A stretch of 17,533 nucleotides of DNA from JAAYCU01 sp964642815 (GCA_964642815.1 CAZXSA010000094.1:1-17533); one strand, 5' to 3'; counted from the first letter of the stretch, positions 1-6,179 are shown. Notes: generated by a model not told the origin, from the letters alone. Program-made: numbers and translations.

Positions 1-13
1 AGTAAAAAATAGC

Positions 14-41
14 TTGACGAGCCGATAATCAATGCTATAGT
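14..41 (+). promoter_or_regulatory. sigma70-type promoter for the thrS leader
   Basis: A -35 hexamer TTGACG (14-19) is separated by 16 nt from a -10 hexamer TATAGT (36-41). The -10 is preceded by TG one base upstream (33-34), giving an extended -10. Transcription would start near position 48, leaving a leader of about 200 nt before thrS. The assignment is by consensus only. The position, directly upstream of the attenuator-like leader, supports it. Confidence 0.7.
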
Positions 42-66
42 TTTAGGTAAGTAAAGTGTTCGCCAG

Positions 67-110
67 CGGTTGACGAACCGTATCTTATAGGCTCGCGCCA
101 ACGAGGGCCT
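67..110 (+). promoter_or_regulatory. two small hairpins in the 5' part of the thrS leader
   Basis: CGGTT (67-71) pairs with AACCG (76-80) around a GACG loop. AGGCTCG (89-95) pairs with CGAG-gg-CCT (102-110) with a two-base bulge. Both lie between the predicted transcription start and the putative leader peptide. Their role is unknown; they could be incidental or could shape the leader fold. Confidence 0.35.
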
Positions 111-127
111 GAAAGACACATATTTGA

Positions 128-233
128 ACGGCATGAGATCCACGACGCGTACAACGGCTTCATGAGATGCTTCGCTCTCCATATCGGCGGAGTACGAAGC
201 GCCAGCGCGAATGGATCCCGTGCCGTTTTTTTT
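128..233 (+). terminator. putative transcription attenuator of thrS (long-range terminator stem plus T8)
   Basis: Bases 128-142 pair with 212-226 over 15 positions: 13 Watson-Crick pairs, one G-U pair (134-220) and one A/C mismatch (136-218). The 3' arm runs straight into eight T residues (226-233), the layout of an intrinsic terminator. The loop holds the Thr codons and a second hairpin, in which GCTTCG (169-174) pairs with CGAAGC (195-200) and CTCC (177-180) with GGAG (189-192). A second possible 5' arm (154-168) repeats the CGGC...CATGAGAT sequence of the first and can pair with 215-226 around a bulge and one mismatch. A ribosome stalled on the Thr codons would cover one or both 5' arms and favour read-through. 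Termination strength has not been computed, and the large loop is unusual. Confidence 0.55.
133..165 (+). CDS. putative threonine leader peptide MRSTTRTTAS
   Basis: A ten-codon open frame starts with ATG at 133 and stops with TGA at 163-165. It reads M-R-S-T-T-R-T-T-A-S, with Thr codons ACG, ACG, ACA and ACG at 142-147 and 151-156. Four of its ten residues are the amino acid used by the enzyme encoded immediately downstream. That is the hallmark of leader peptides in ribosome-mediated attenuation, known for the thr, his, trp, leu and phe systems of Proteobacteria. No good Shine-Dalgarno sequence precedes it, which is the weakest point. Its start codon lies inside the 5' arm of the terminator stem described separately, so translation and termination would be linked. 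That it is translated is inferred. Confidence 0.6.
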   Translation: MRSTTRTTAS

Positions 234-247
234 GGATGCAGGTGTCG

Positions 248-2188
248 ATGCCCCGGATAACTCTTCCTGATGGTTCAACTCTTGAAGCGCGGGACGGCGC
301 CACCGTCGCCGACGTGGCCGCCATGATCGGCCCGCGTCTGGCCCGCTCGGCTATCGGCGGAAAGATCGACGGCGAAATCGTCGATCTCGGCCGCCCCTTG
401 ACCCACGATTGTCAAATCAAGATCCTTACCGCCAACGCGGAAGACGAAGATAGCCTGCACATGATCCGCCATAGTTGTGCCCACGTGATGGCCGAGGCGA
501 TCTGCGCATTATTCCCGGAGACCAAACTCGTTTACGGTCCGCCGGTGGAGAACGGTTTTTACTACGACATCGATCTGGATCGCCCGCTCAGCACGGAGGA
601 TTTCGGGGCCATCGAGGCGAAGATGGCCGAAATCGTCAAGGCCGATCGACCTTTCGTCCGGTACGAAATGGACCGTGACGAAGGCATGAAGAAACTCCGG
701 ACCGAGGGCAACCGCTATAAAATCGACAACGCCGAGAGGGCCGAGGGGCAACTCAGCTTCTACGTTACCGGCGAACGGTCGGACAATGCGTTCGAGGACC
801 TCTGTCGCGGCCCGCATGTGCCCAGCACCGGACGCATCGGCGCCTTCAAGGTTATGCAGGTCAGCGGGGCCTATTATCGCGGCGACCAGAAGGAAAAACA
901 GCTCCAGCGCATCTACGGTACCGCCTGGCCGACGAAAAAGGATCTCGACGCCTACCTGTTCCGGCTGGAAGAGGCCAAGAAGCGCGATCACCGCGTGCTC
1001 GGCAAGCAGCTCGGGATTTTCAGCATCCATGAGGAGATCGGGCCGGGCCTGATCCACTGGCACCCTCGCGGCGGCATGATCCGCCATCTGGTGGAAAACT
1101 TCTGGAAAGACGAGCACCTGAAGAGAGGCTACGACATCGTATTCACTCCGCACATCGCCAGCGAGCGGATTTATCGGCGCAGCGGGCACCTCGAAAAATA
1201 CGGCGACATGATGTACTCACCCATGGATATCGACGGGCTGAACTATTACCTCAAGCCGATGAACTGCCCCGGCCACTACATGATCTATCTGAGCGATATC
1301 CGCAGCTACCGCGATCTGCCGATCCGCATGTGCGAGCTGGGCACGGTCTATCGCTATGAGCCGTCCGGCACGCTGCACGGCATGTTGCGGGTCCGCGGGT
1401 TCACCCAGGACGACGCCCATACCTTCTGTACGCCGGAACAGTTAGGCCAGGAGCTGGATATGCTCCTGGAACTGATGGATCTGATGATGCGGACCTTCGG
1501 GTATCAGTACAAGGCTTATCTGGCCACCCGACCGGAAAAGTATCTGGGCTCCCTGCAGGAGTGGGATCGGGCGACCAACGAACTGCGGGTGGCCATGGAA
1601 CGCCGCGGGCTGGCTTATGAAGTCGACGAAGGCGGCGGAGTGTTCTATGCCCCCAAGATCGATATCAAGCTGATCGATTCGATGGGACGGGAGTGGCAGG
1701 GACCGACCATCCAGGTCGATCTCCAGGCCGCCAAGCGATTCGACATTACCTACGTCGGGGCGGACAACACTCCTCATGAAACCATTATCATCCACCGCAC
1801 CGTGCTTGGGAGCATGGAGCGGTTTATCGGCGGGCTGATCGAGCATTATGGCGGGGCCTTCCCGATGTGGCTGGCTCCCTTGCAGATCATGCTGGCCTCG
1901 GTCAGCGAGAAAAGCGCCGACTACGCCCGGCAGGTCCTGGCCCGCCTGAAGGCGGCCGGCTTACGGACCCGGCTGGATGTTTCACCCGAAAAGATCGGCC
2001 CCAAAAAACATGCCGCCCGCCAGGAAAAGATTCCGTACATCCTGGTCGTCGGCGAGAAAGAGGCGGCCGAGGGCACGGTCAACGTGAACGACCGAGCGGG
2101 AAAGAGCCTCGGCAACCAAGCGGTGGACGTGTTTATCGCCCACTGTCAGAAACTGGTGGCCGAGCGGGCCCTCGAACCGGGGGCATGA
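248..2188 (+). CDS. thrS: threonyl-tRNA synthetase
   Basis: This class II synthetase charges tRNA-Thr in the cytoplasm. From ATG 248 the protein has 646 residues. It begins with a TGS domain (MPRITLPDGSTLEARDG), then the editing domain with HxxxH at H75-H79 and a DLCRGPH motif, then the catalytic core. The zinc ligands can be placed at C340 (MNCPGH), H391 (DDAHTF) and H516 (IHRTVLGS), matching the spacing of E. coli ThrRS (C334, H385, H511). A C-terminal anticodon-binding domain (VVGEKEAAEGTVNVNDR) follows. ATG 248 is preferred because family members start at the TGS strand. An in-frame ATG at 236 and one at 167 are less likely, and the latter would span the leader terminator. The ribosome-binding site is weak (AGGTG 240-244). 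Expression is probably controlled by the leader upstream. infC follows in the common thrS-infC order. Confidence 0.97.
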   Translation: MPRITLPDGSTLEARDGATVADVAAMIGPRLARSAIGGKIDGEIVDLGRPLTHDCQIKILTANAEDEDSLHMIRHSCAHVMAEAICALFPETKLVYGPPVENGFYYDIDLDRPLSTEDFGAIEAKMAEIVKADRPFVRYEMDRDEGMKKLRTEGNRYKIDNAERAEGQLSFYVTGERSDNAFEDLCRGPHVPSTGRIGAFKVMQVSGAYYRGDQKEKQLQRIYGTAWPTKKDLDAYLFRLEEAKKRDHRVLGKQLGIFSIHEEIGPGLIHWHPRGGMIRHLVENFWKDEHLKRGYDIVFTPHIASERIYRRSGHLEKYGDMMYSPMDIDGLNYYLKPMNCPGHYMIYLSDIRSYRDLPIRMCELGTVYRYEPSGTLHGMLRVRGFTQDDAHTFCTPEQLGQELDMLLELMDLMMRTFGYQYKAYLATRPEKYLGSLQEWDRATNELRVAMERRGLAYEVDEGGGVFYAPKIDIKLIDSMGREWQGPTIQVDLQAAKRFDITYVGADNTPHETIIIHRTVLGSMERFIGGLIEHYGGAFPMWLAPLQIMLASVSEKSADYARQVLARLKAAGLRTRLDVSPEKIGPKKHAARQEKIPYILVVGEKEAAEGTVNVNDRAGKSLGNQAVDVFIAHCQKLVAERALEPGA

Positions 2189-2200
2189 TTGCGATGAAGG

Positions 2201-2231
2201 CGGATCCGGCCGTGCGGCCGGACCGATTTTC
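2201..2231 (+). terminator. hairpin with short T tract after thrS
   Basis: CGG-a-TCCGGCC (2201-2211) pairs with GGCCGGACCG (2216-2225) around a GTGC loop, with one bulged A, followed by ATTTTC. It looks like a rather weak intrinsic terminator and could uncouple infC from thrS or attenuate between them. The T run is short, so partial read-through is expected. Confidence 0.45.
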
Positions 2232-2239
2232 ATAACGAT

Positions 2240-2295
2240 GGCCGGGGTGTGACCGGCCGCGCCGGCGGTTTGACGACCGCCGCGTTTGAGAAAGG
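2240..2295 (+). promoter_or_regulatory. structured infC leader and ribosome-binding site
   Basis: Two more perfect GC-rich hairpins follow the one at 2201. GGCCGG (2240-2245) pairs with CCGGCC (2253-2258), and CGGCGGT (2263-2269) pairs with ACCGCCG (2276-2282). Directly after them is AGAAAGG (2289-2295), which matches the 5' half of the full anti-Shine-Dalgarno complement. It sits 6 nt before an ATC and 12 nt before a TTG in the infC frame. The closeness of the last hairpin to the ribosome-binding site suggests translational control, but this is inference. Confidence 0.4.
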
Positions 2296-2307
2296 TAACT
2301 TATCGAT

Positions 2308-2826
2308 TTGAGAGAGGGTTCAGCCATCGCCCAGGGACATCGGTACAACGAACAGATTCGGATTTCGCCGGTCCGGGTAGTCGACCATCAAAACAATCAG
2401 TTGGGTATCATGCCCACCGATCAGGCTATTCGTCTGGCCCAGGAGGCCCAGCTCGACCTGGTGGAAGTGGCCCCGACGGAACGACCGCCCGTCTGCCGAA
2501 TCATGGACTACGGCAAGTTCAAGTACTCGCAGAAAAAGAAAAAACAGAAGCACCATGAGCAAAAGCTCAAGGAAGTGCGCCTCCACCCGAAGACCAGCGA
2601 TCACGACCAGCAGATCAAGGTCAAACAGGCCGCCATGTTCCTTGAAAAGGGGGACAAGGTCCAGTTCACCATGATCTTTCGCGGTCGCGAGCGGTTCCAT
2701 CAGGAGGTCGGAACCCAGATCTTCAATGGCATTGTCGCCCAGATCGCGGACAAGGCCAAGCTGGAGCGCCCGCCGCGGAGCGAGGGGTGGCGGATGACCA
2801 TGGTGCTGGCCCCCCTCAAGCATTAA
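2308..2826 (+). CDS. infC: translation initiation factor IF-3, non-ATG start
   Basis: IF-3 binds the 30S subunit, prevents premature subunit joining and proofreads the start codon. The protein has the typical N-terminal signature (RYNEQIRISPVRVV), the lysine-rich linker around KKKKQKHHEQKLKEVRLHPK, and the C-terminal domain ending in ERPPRSEGWRMTMVLAPLKH. The usual length is about 170-180 residues. The reading frame has a TAA at 2296-2298 and no ATG until codon 35 (2410), inside the conserved N-domain. The start is therefore TTG 2308 (172 residues) or ATC 2302 (174 residues). The AGAAAGG site at 2289-2295 fits either. Non-standard starts are a known feature of infC (AUU in E. coli), where IF-3 represses its own translation. 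rpmI and rplT, the usual next genes, are not present here. Confidence 0.95.
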   Translation: MREGSAIAQGHRYNEQIRISPVRVVDHQNNQLGIMPTDQAIRLAQEAQLDLVEVAPTERPPVCRIMDYGKFKYSQKKKKQKHHEQKLKEVRLHPKTSDHDQQIKVKQAAMFLEKGDKVQFTMIFRGRERFHQEVGTQIFNGIVAQIADKAKLERPPRSEGWRMTMVLAPLKH

Positions 2827-2987
2827 GGCCCGCCGGCCGCCGCGATGCTTCTTGATTGATGGGTCGGTCAAGCAGGGGGGAATTTTCGTTTTTACACCGC
2901 CCCGCGAACCCAATGGCGCACCGTTTTGTCGGGAGACGAGTCGCCCGGTTTATTGATAAAACCTCGAAAAGCCAGGATCCTACGAAC

Positions 2988-4250
2988 ATGACGGATTTGA
3001 TCGCACCCCATGGCGGCGTTGGCAGGCCGGTTAATCGCACCGTGTCATCCGATCGGCTAACGGAGTTCAAGAAAGAAGCCGAGACCCTGACGGCCTTGCC
3101 GGTCAGCGATGCGGACTTGTCCAGCGTCTACCGAATCGGCGACGGTGGGCTAAGCCCTCTGAGCGGCCCGATGGTCAAGGAGGTCTACGACCGCGTTTTA
3201 CGCGAGGTTAATCTGATCCATAATGGCAAACCTTACGCCTGGTCGATTCCGATCTCCTTGCCGGTCGATAAGGGGCTGGCCGGCTCGCTCAAGGTTGGGC
3301 AAAAAGTCCGCCTGACCAACAACGGCGGCGGGACCGTAGGCATTCTGCGGATCGAGGATATTTTTCCCTGCGACAAGATGGCCTACATTGAAAGTGTCTA
3401 CCAGACCAAACGCACCGATCATCCCGGCGGCCGGATGGTTCTCGGCGATCCGAGGGAGATGTTGGTCGGCGGCGAAATCGAAGTGCTGCCCCAGCCCCGC
3501 CATCCCGAATATGGCAAGTATGTGCTGCGGCCGGAGGAAACCCGTGCCCTCTTCGCCGCTAAGAACTGGCAGCGTGTGGTCGCCTTCCAGACCCGCAACC
3601 CGTTGCACCGCGCACACGAATACGCCCTGGTTTACGGCCTTGAGGTGCTGACTCGGGCCGGGTTCAAGGCCGGCGCGGTGCTTAATCCGCTCGTCGGGGA
3701 AACCAAATCTGACGATGTCGATGCCGTAACCCGTATGCGCACCTATGAGGCCTTAATCAATAATCGGCTGCTCGGCCAGGGCGACAAGGACGAAGCCCTC
3801 TGGAAGGAAAAAGGGTATGACCTTAGCGACGCGGTCATTCTTCTTGGCCTGGATATCAAGATGTTCTACGCCGGCCCGAAAGAGGCGATCATGCACGGCA
3901 TCTATCGCCAGAACTTCGGCTTCACCGACATCATCATCGGGCGCAAGCACGCCGACGCTCCCTATGACGACGGCAAGGACATCTGGGATCCGCTGGCCGC
4001 CCAGCATATTTTCGACCAGCTCAGCGGCCAGTTGCTGATCCGGCCGCTCAAAGTCGGTTTCGCCGCCTATTACGAGGAGCTTGGCCGTGTCGGACTGGTG
4101 GATGAATGCGCTCCCAAGGGTTGGAAACCGATTCCCATCAGCGGCCGCGACGTCCGCGACGCCCTGGCCGCCGGCCGCCTGCCCGACGAACGGGTCATGC
4201 GCGCCTCCACCGCCCGCATCCTCATCGAGGCCATGAAGGCGAAAAAGTGA
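2988..4250 (+). CDS. sat: sulfate adenylyltransferase (ATP sulfurylase)
   Basis: The enzyme makes adenosine 5'-phosphosulfate from sulfate and ATP, the first step of sulfate assimilation or dissimilatory sulfur metabolism. From ATG 2988 the protein has 420 residues, the length of the single-domain Sat type. It begins with LIAPHGG, carries the nucleotide-binding motif QTRNPLHRAHE (residues 201-211), and has the conserved blocks NPLVGETKSDDV and GRKHADAPYDDG. AGGA at 2974-2977 lies 10 nt before this ATG. An upstream in-frame ATG at 2856 would add 44 residues with no family resemblance. The 161-nt gap after infC has no clear terminator, so co-transcription is possible but unproven. There are no aprAB or cysDN/H genes in view. 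The last 65 bases of coding sequence recur at 6007-6071. Confidence 0.95.
   Translation: MTDLIAPHGGVGRPVNRTVSSDRLTEFKKEAETLTALPVSDADLSSVYRIGDGGLSPLSGPMVKEVYDRVLREVNLIHNGKPYAWSIPISLPVDKGLAGSLKVGQKVRLTNNGGGTVGILRIEDIFPCDKMAYIESVYQTKRTDHPGGRMVLGDPREMLVGGEIEVLPQPRHPEYGKYVLRPEETRALFAAKNWQRVVAFQTRNPLHRAHEYALVYGLEVLTRAGFKAGAVLNPLVGETKSDDVDAVTRMRTYEALINNRLLGQGDKDEALWKEKGYDLSDAVILLGLDIKMFYAGPKEAIMHGIYRQNFGFTDIIIGRKHADAPYDDGKDIWDPLAAQHIFDQLSGQLLIRPLKVGFAAYYEELGRVGLVDECAPKGWKPIPISGRDVRDALAAGRLPDERVMRASTARILIEAMKAKK
4182..4246 (+). repeat. direct repeat copy A (3' end of sat)
   Basis: These 65 bases, encoding the last residues of Sat (from PDERVMRAS to KAKK), match 6007-6071 at 64 of 65 positions with a constant offset of 1825. 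The only difference is G4193 versus C6018, a synonymous change in an Arg codon (CGG to CGC). Similarity stops sharply on both sides. Copy A ends the intact gene with a TGA stop. Confidence 0.95.
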
Positions 4251-4312
4251 GTCCCTTTCCTCAACCAGTTTTTTCGCAAGGATGGGCGGCATTCCCGAAG
4301 GTCTGGATTGCG

Positions 4313-4339
4313 TTGGTATTTGTCGGCCATAATTATAGT
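4313..4339 (+). promoter_or_regulatory. possible promoter of the antitoxin-like gene
   Basis: TTGGTA (4313-4318) and TATAGT (4334-4339) are separated by 15 nt, a little short. They lie about 77 nt before the ATG at 4416. The match is moderate and by consensus only. Confidence 0.35.
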
Positions 4340-4415
4340 GTCCAGGGTATGAACAACTGACCACTTCCGACAAGTTGGCATGGCCTACGACCTTATTGTC
4401 TGCCTGGAGAAGCCT

Positions 4416-4622
4416 ATGTCGCTGATCCATGAGAAAATTCTAACTGATGAAAACAAGCGGCCGGTCGCCGTCCAGATCGATTACGCCGAGTGGCTTGTAA
4501 TCGAAAAGAAACTTGATTCACAAACCGTACCCAAACCGCCCACGAATCTTTTCGCACGCGTCGGCAAACTCGATTGGCCGGTGGACGGCTTGGAGTATCA
4601 AAACCAGATGCGGAATTGTTGA
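4416..4622 (+). CDS. short antitoxin-like protein (Phd/YefM or DUF2281 type), no toxin seen
   Basis: The 68-residue product starts at ATG 4416 behind GGAG (4406-4409, spacing 6). An upstream in-frame ATG at 4380 has no such site. The motif IHEKILTDENKRPVAVQIDYAEWLVIEKKL resembles the short antitoxins of plasmid-stabilisation type systems, in which a strand reading TDE..RPVAVQI is followed by a helix. The tail LDWPVDGLEYQNQMRNC resembles the toxin-binding end of such proteins, but it stops sooner than expected. Such genes are normally followed within a few bases by a PIN or RelE/ParE toxin. The 137 nt that follow have no recognisable toxin frame. Family assignment is from pattern recognition and is uncertain. 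Confidence 0.55.
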   Translation: MSLIHEKILTDENKRPVAVQIDYAEWLVIEKKLDSQTVPKPPTNLFARVGKLDWPVDGLEYQNQMRNC

Positions 4623-4759
4623 GCAACGATACCAAGATAAAGAGCGTGGCCGACTTGCGCTGTGGTCCACTGTCTTTGAAAACAATTTGACATTACCCCT
4701 TGGTTACTGTTGAATCGATGAATGGGCGACGGGAGGCGCGTAATGGTCCGGCCTATCCA

Positions 4760-5146
4760 CTACGAACCGCTGATTCGGACGCCATTTTCAAAAACATACC
4801 GCTCTGGTTTCTTCCCGTTACGGTCATAGAAGATGAACTCTCCATGTTTTTTCCCATTGACCATGGGGCCATGCCAAGCGATATGACCGTTAGGCCACCA
4901 CGCGATCCACTCTCCGTGAGGCACTCCGTTTTTTATTGGCCCGGCCGACTTCCGCTCACCCGTACCATAGTATGTTGTTTCAATGGACGCATCTTTCAAA
5001 TCGCCCGAAGCCTCTTCGGTATACGGCAAATCGGCCACATCTGTTGGTTTCTGCTGGGTGACCCGCGATCCTCGGGAACCCACGATTTTTACGATGACCG
5101 CCACCAATACAACCAACAAAATAGCTACCAATATCTTCTTATTCAT
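4760..5146 (-). CDS. membrane-anchored MORN/YwqK-like repeat protein
   Basis: The 128-residue product has an N-terminal hydrophobic segment (residues 5-22, ILVAILLVVLVAVIVKIV) that would act as a signal anchor. A polar linker follows, then two to three MORN-like units of the form NGVPHGEWIAWWPNGHIAWHG and NGKKHGEFIFYDRNGKKPE. This is the pattern of proteins annotated as YwqK-family 'antitoxin'; that label is by family convention and the function is unknown. The start is supported by AAGGAG (complement of 5153-5158) six bases upstream of the ATG. The gene lies between the antitoxin-like gene and the DUF1016 fragment, inside the repeat-bounded island, and reads toward the former. Confidence 0.75.
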   Translation of the reverse strand: MNKKILVAILLVVLVAVIVKIVGSRGSRVTQQKPTDVADLPYTEEASGDLKDASIETTYYGTGERKSAGPIKNGVPHGEWIAWWPNGHIAWHGPMVNGKKHGEFIFYDRNGKKPERYVFENGVRISGS

Positions 5147-5162
5147 GATTTTCTCCTTAAGT

Positions 5163-5180
5163 TGTCAAACATTATTGACA
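5163..5180. promoter_or_regulatory. inverted repeat upstream of the MORN-like gene
   Basis: TGTCAA (5163-5168) and TTGACA (5175-5180) form a perfect 6-bp inverted repeat with a 6-nt spacer. It starts 5 nt beyond the ribosome-binding site of the minus-strand gene, in an AT-rich stretch (about 5150-5250) that contrasts with the GC-rich surroundings. It could be an operator or a short hairpin in the 5' untranslated region. Confidence 0.25.
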
Positions 5181-5262
5181 GTCAAGCCCATAATCCTTAC
5201 ATGGGAAATCCAACTATTTTAACAAAAACTAACATTGCCATAAGCTATTGATAGAGACGGAT

Positions 5263-5826
5263 TTACGCTGGGGTGAAAATGTCGCGATCTCGGAAGTATA
5301 CGATTCGAACTCCCGTTTCATAGGACTGGCTCTCGATCTGATGAATAAGGACGTTTTTCGACCAACCGAACTTTCGGGTCATGCGTATATAAAATTCGCG
5401 CTGCAGAGTATCTTGGCACCGTTCAAAAATAATGATGTTGTGACTCCAACCGATTTCTCGCACCAGTGGTGCGAGTTTTTGGGAACCGGCGTATGCCTCG
5501 AAAAAGGCCTTCATTCGCCAAAGATTGGGAGCGGAAAAACCGCCCACGCCGGGGAACGCACCCTGTAGGTCCTCCGCCAACTGCTGGACGATGGCTTTGC
5601 CCCAGGTATTTCCGGTCTGCCGCTCGACGATCATCCGCCCGATGTCCCAGTACAACCCGACCAGTTCCTTATTGACCGCGCGCAGGGCCTCATACTGGGC
5701 GGCGCGCACCCGTTCCTTGATCTCGGACAACAATCGCCCGTAACTCGATTGGGAAATGGCTATTGCCTTCTGTTTGCCCCTCGTGCCAGCCTTTTGCAGA
5801 TGCTTTGTTTTTGCCGTCTTACTCAT
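5263..5826 (-). pseudogene. truncated DUF1016 (YhcG-type) protein, N-terminal domain only
   Basis: The product from ATG 5826 has 187 residues and reads like the N-terminal DUF1016 domain. Blocks include YEALRAVNKELVGLYWDIG, GWSHNIIIFERC, REFYIRMTRKFGWSKNVL and IHQIESQSYE. Complete YhcG-family proteins continue for another 150 or so residues into a PDDEXK nuclease-like domain. Here the resemblance stops just after QSYE; an unrelated tail (TGVRIVYFRDRDIFTPA) runs to the stop. No nuclease-domain sequence is recognisable downstream before the MORN-like gene. The break suggests a deletion or frameshift. An open extension upstream to 5904 is possible, but the ATG at 5826 has a better context. A stand-alone N-domain protein is the alternative. 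Confidence 0.7.
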
Positions 5827-6006
5827 GCCCCGAAGATCCTCGTACCTAAACTTAAAAAGCAGTCTTTCCAAGGAGTGAGCTTTATGCAAGAAAAATAATG
5901 CCACGTTTGACGCTCCTTTTAACGCAACTGCCTCTTAAAGCGTTGCCGAGCCTCCCGGCGGCAGGTCGCGGCCTACGGCCCGCCGTGCGAACGGTCCGGC
6001 CGTGTC

Positions 6007-6071
6007 CCCGACGAACGCGTCATGCGCGCCTCCACCGCCCGCATCCTCATCGAGGCCATGAAGGCGAAAAA
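6007..6071 (+). repeat. sat': direct repeat copy B (displaced sat 3' end)
   Basis: This is the second copy of the 65-bp sat 3' end (64/65 identical to 4182-4246). Read in the sat frame it encodes the same C-terminus followed by AAA-CAG-TAG (6070-6078), so it ends in KKQ instead of KK. The preceding 100 bases do not encode Sat, so this is an isolated gene end and not a second gene. The intergenic stretch 5827-6271 otherwise holds no gene. Confidence 0.93.
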
Positions 6072-6173
6072 ACAGTAGAATGAATACGACCTTCCCATTC
6101 GCATTGATTTAATCTTCATGTCCGTCGAATTATCCGCTTTCCGTGAGCAGGCGCGACCGCGGGGCCGCGCAGT

Positions 6174-6179
6174 TATAAT
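6174..6179 (+). promoter_or_regulatory. possible -10 element upstream of the fucosidase gene
   Basis: A perfect TATAAT occurs at 6174-6179, about 90 nt before the fucosidase start, but no good -35 is found at the correct spacing. It could be an activator-dependent promoter. Confidence 0.25.

Larger units (their letters stand above)
4182..6071. mobile_element. small accessory island bounded by sat 3'-end direct repeats
   Basis: The 65-bp repeats bracket about 1.8 kb. The contents are a short antitoxin-like gene, a MORN/YwqK-like gene on the opposite strand, and a truncated DUF1016 gene. In the sat frame, copy B still encodes the same C-terminus and ends in KAKKQ then TAG, so either copy could terminate Sat. 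This is how integrative elements that target the 3' end of a gene leave a restored gene end and a displaced one. No integrase, transposase or terminal inverted repeat is visible, so it would be a remnant or a non-autonomous insertion. A simple segmental duplication or recombination between related loci is an alternative. Confidence 0.5.

Noticed and set aside
167..247. Upstream start of thrS at ATG 167
   Set aside because: The extra 27 residues are unlike any TGS domain and would be encoded across the putative terminator stem and T tract; zinc-ligand spacing fits ATG 248.
509..1189. Long open frame on the minus strand opposite thrS
   Set aside because: It lies fully opposite a certain gene in GC-rich sequence, has no ribosome-binding site or recognisable motif, and is explained by codon bias of the sense gene.
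2849..2896. Hairpin CTTGAT...GTCAAG with later T-rich run as an infC terminator
   Set aside because: The stem is only six pairs and the T-rich run begins about 13 nt beyond it, so it does not form an intrinsic terminator.
4239..4277. GCGAAAAA...TTTTTTCGC stem at the end of sat as a terminator
   Set aside because: The stem is mostly A-T with a 22-nt loop and no following T run; too weak to claim.
5941..6006. Possible continuation of a second sat gene upstream of copy B
   Set aside because: Translation in the sat frame gives no resemblance to Sat beyond the 65-bp repeat.
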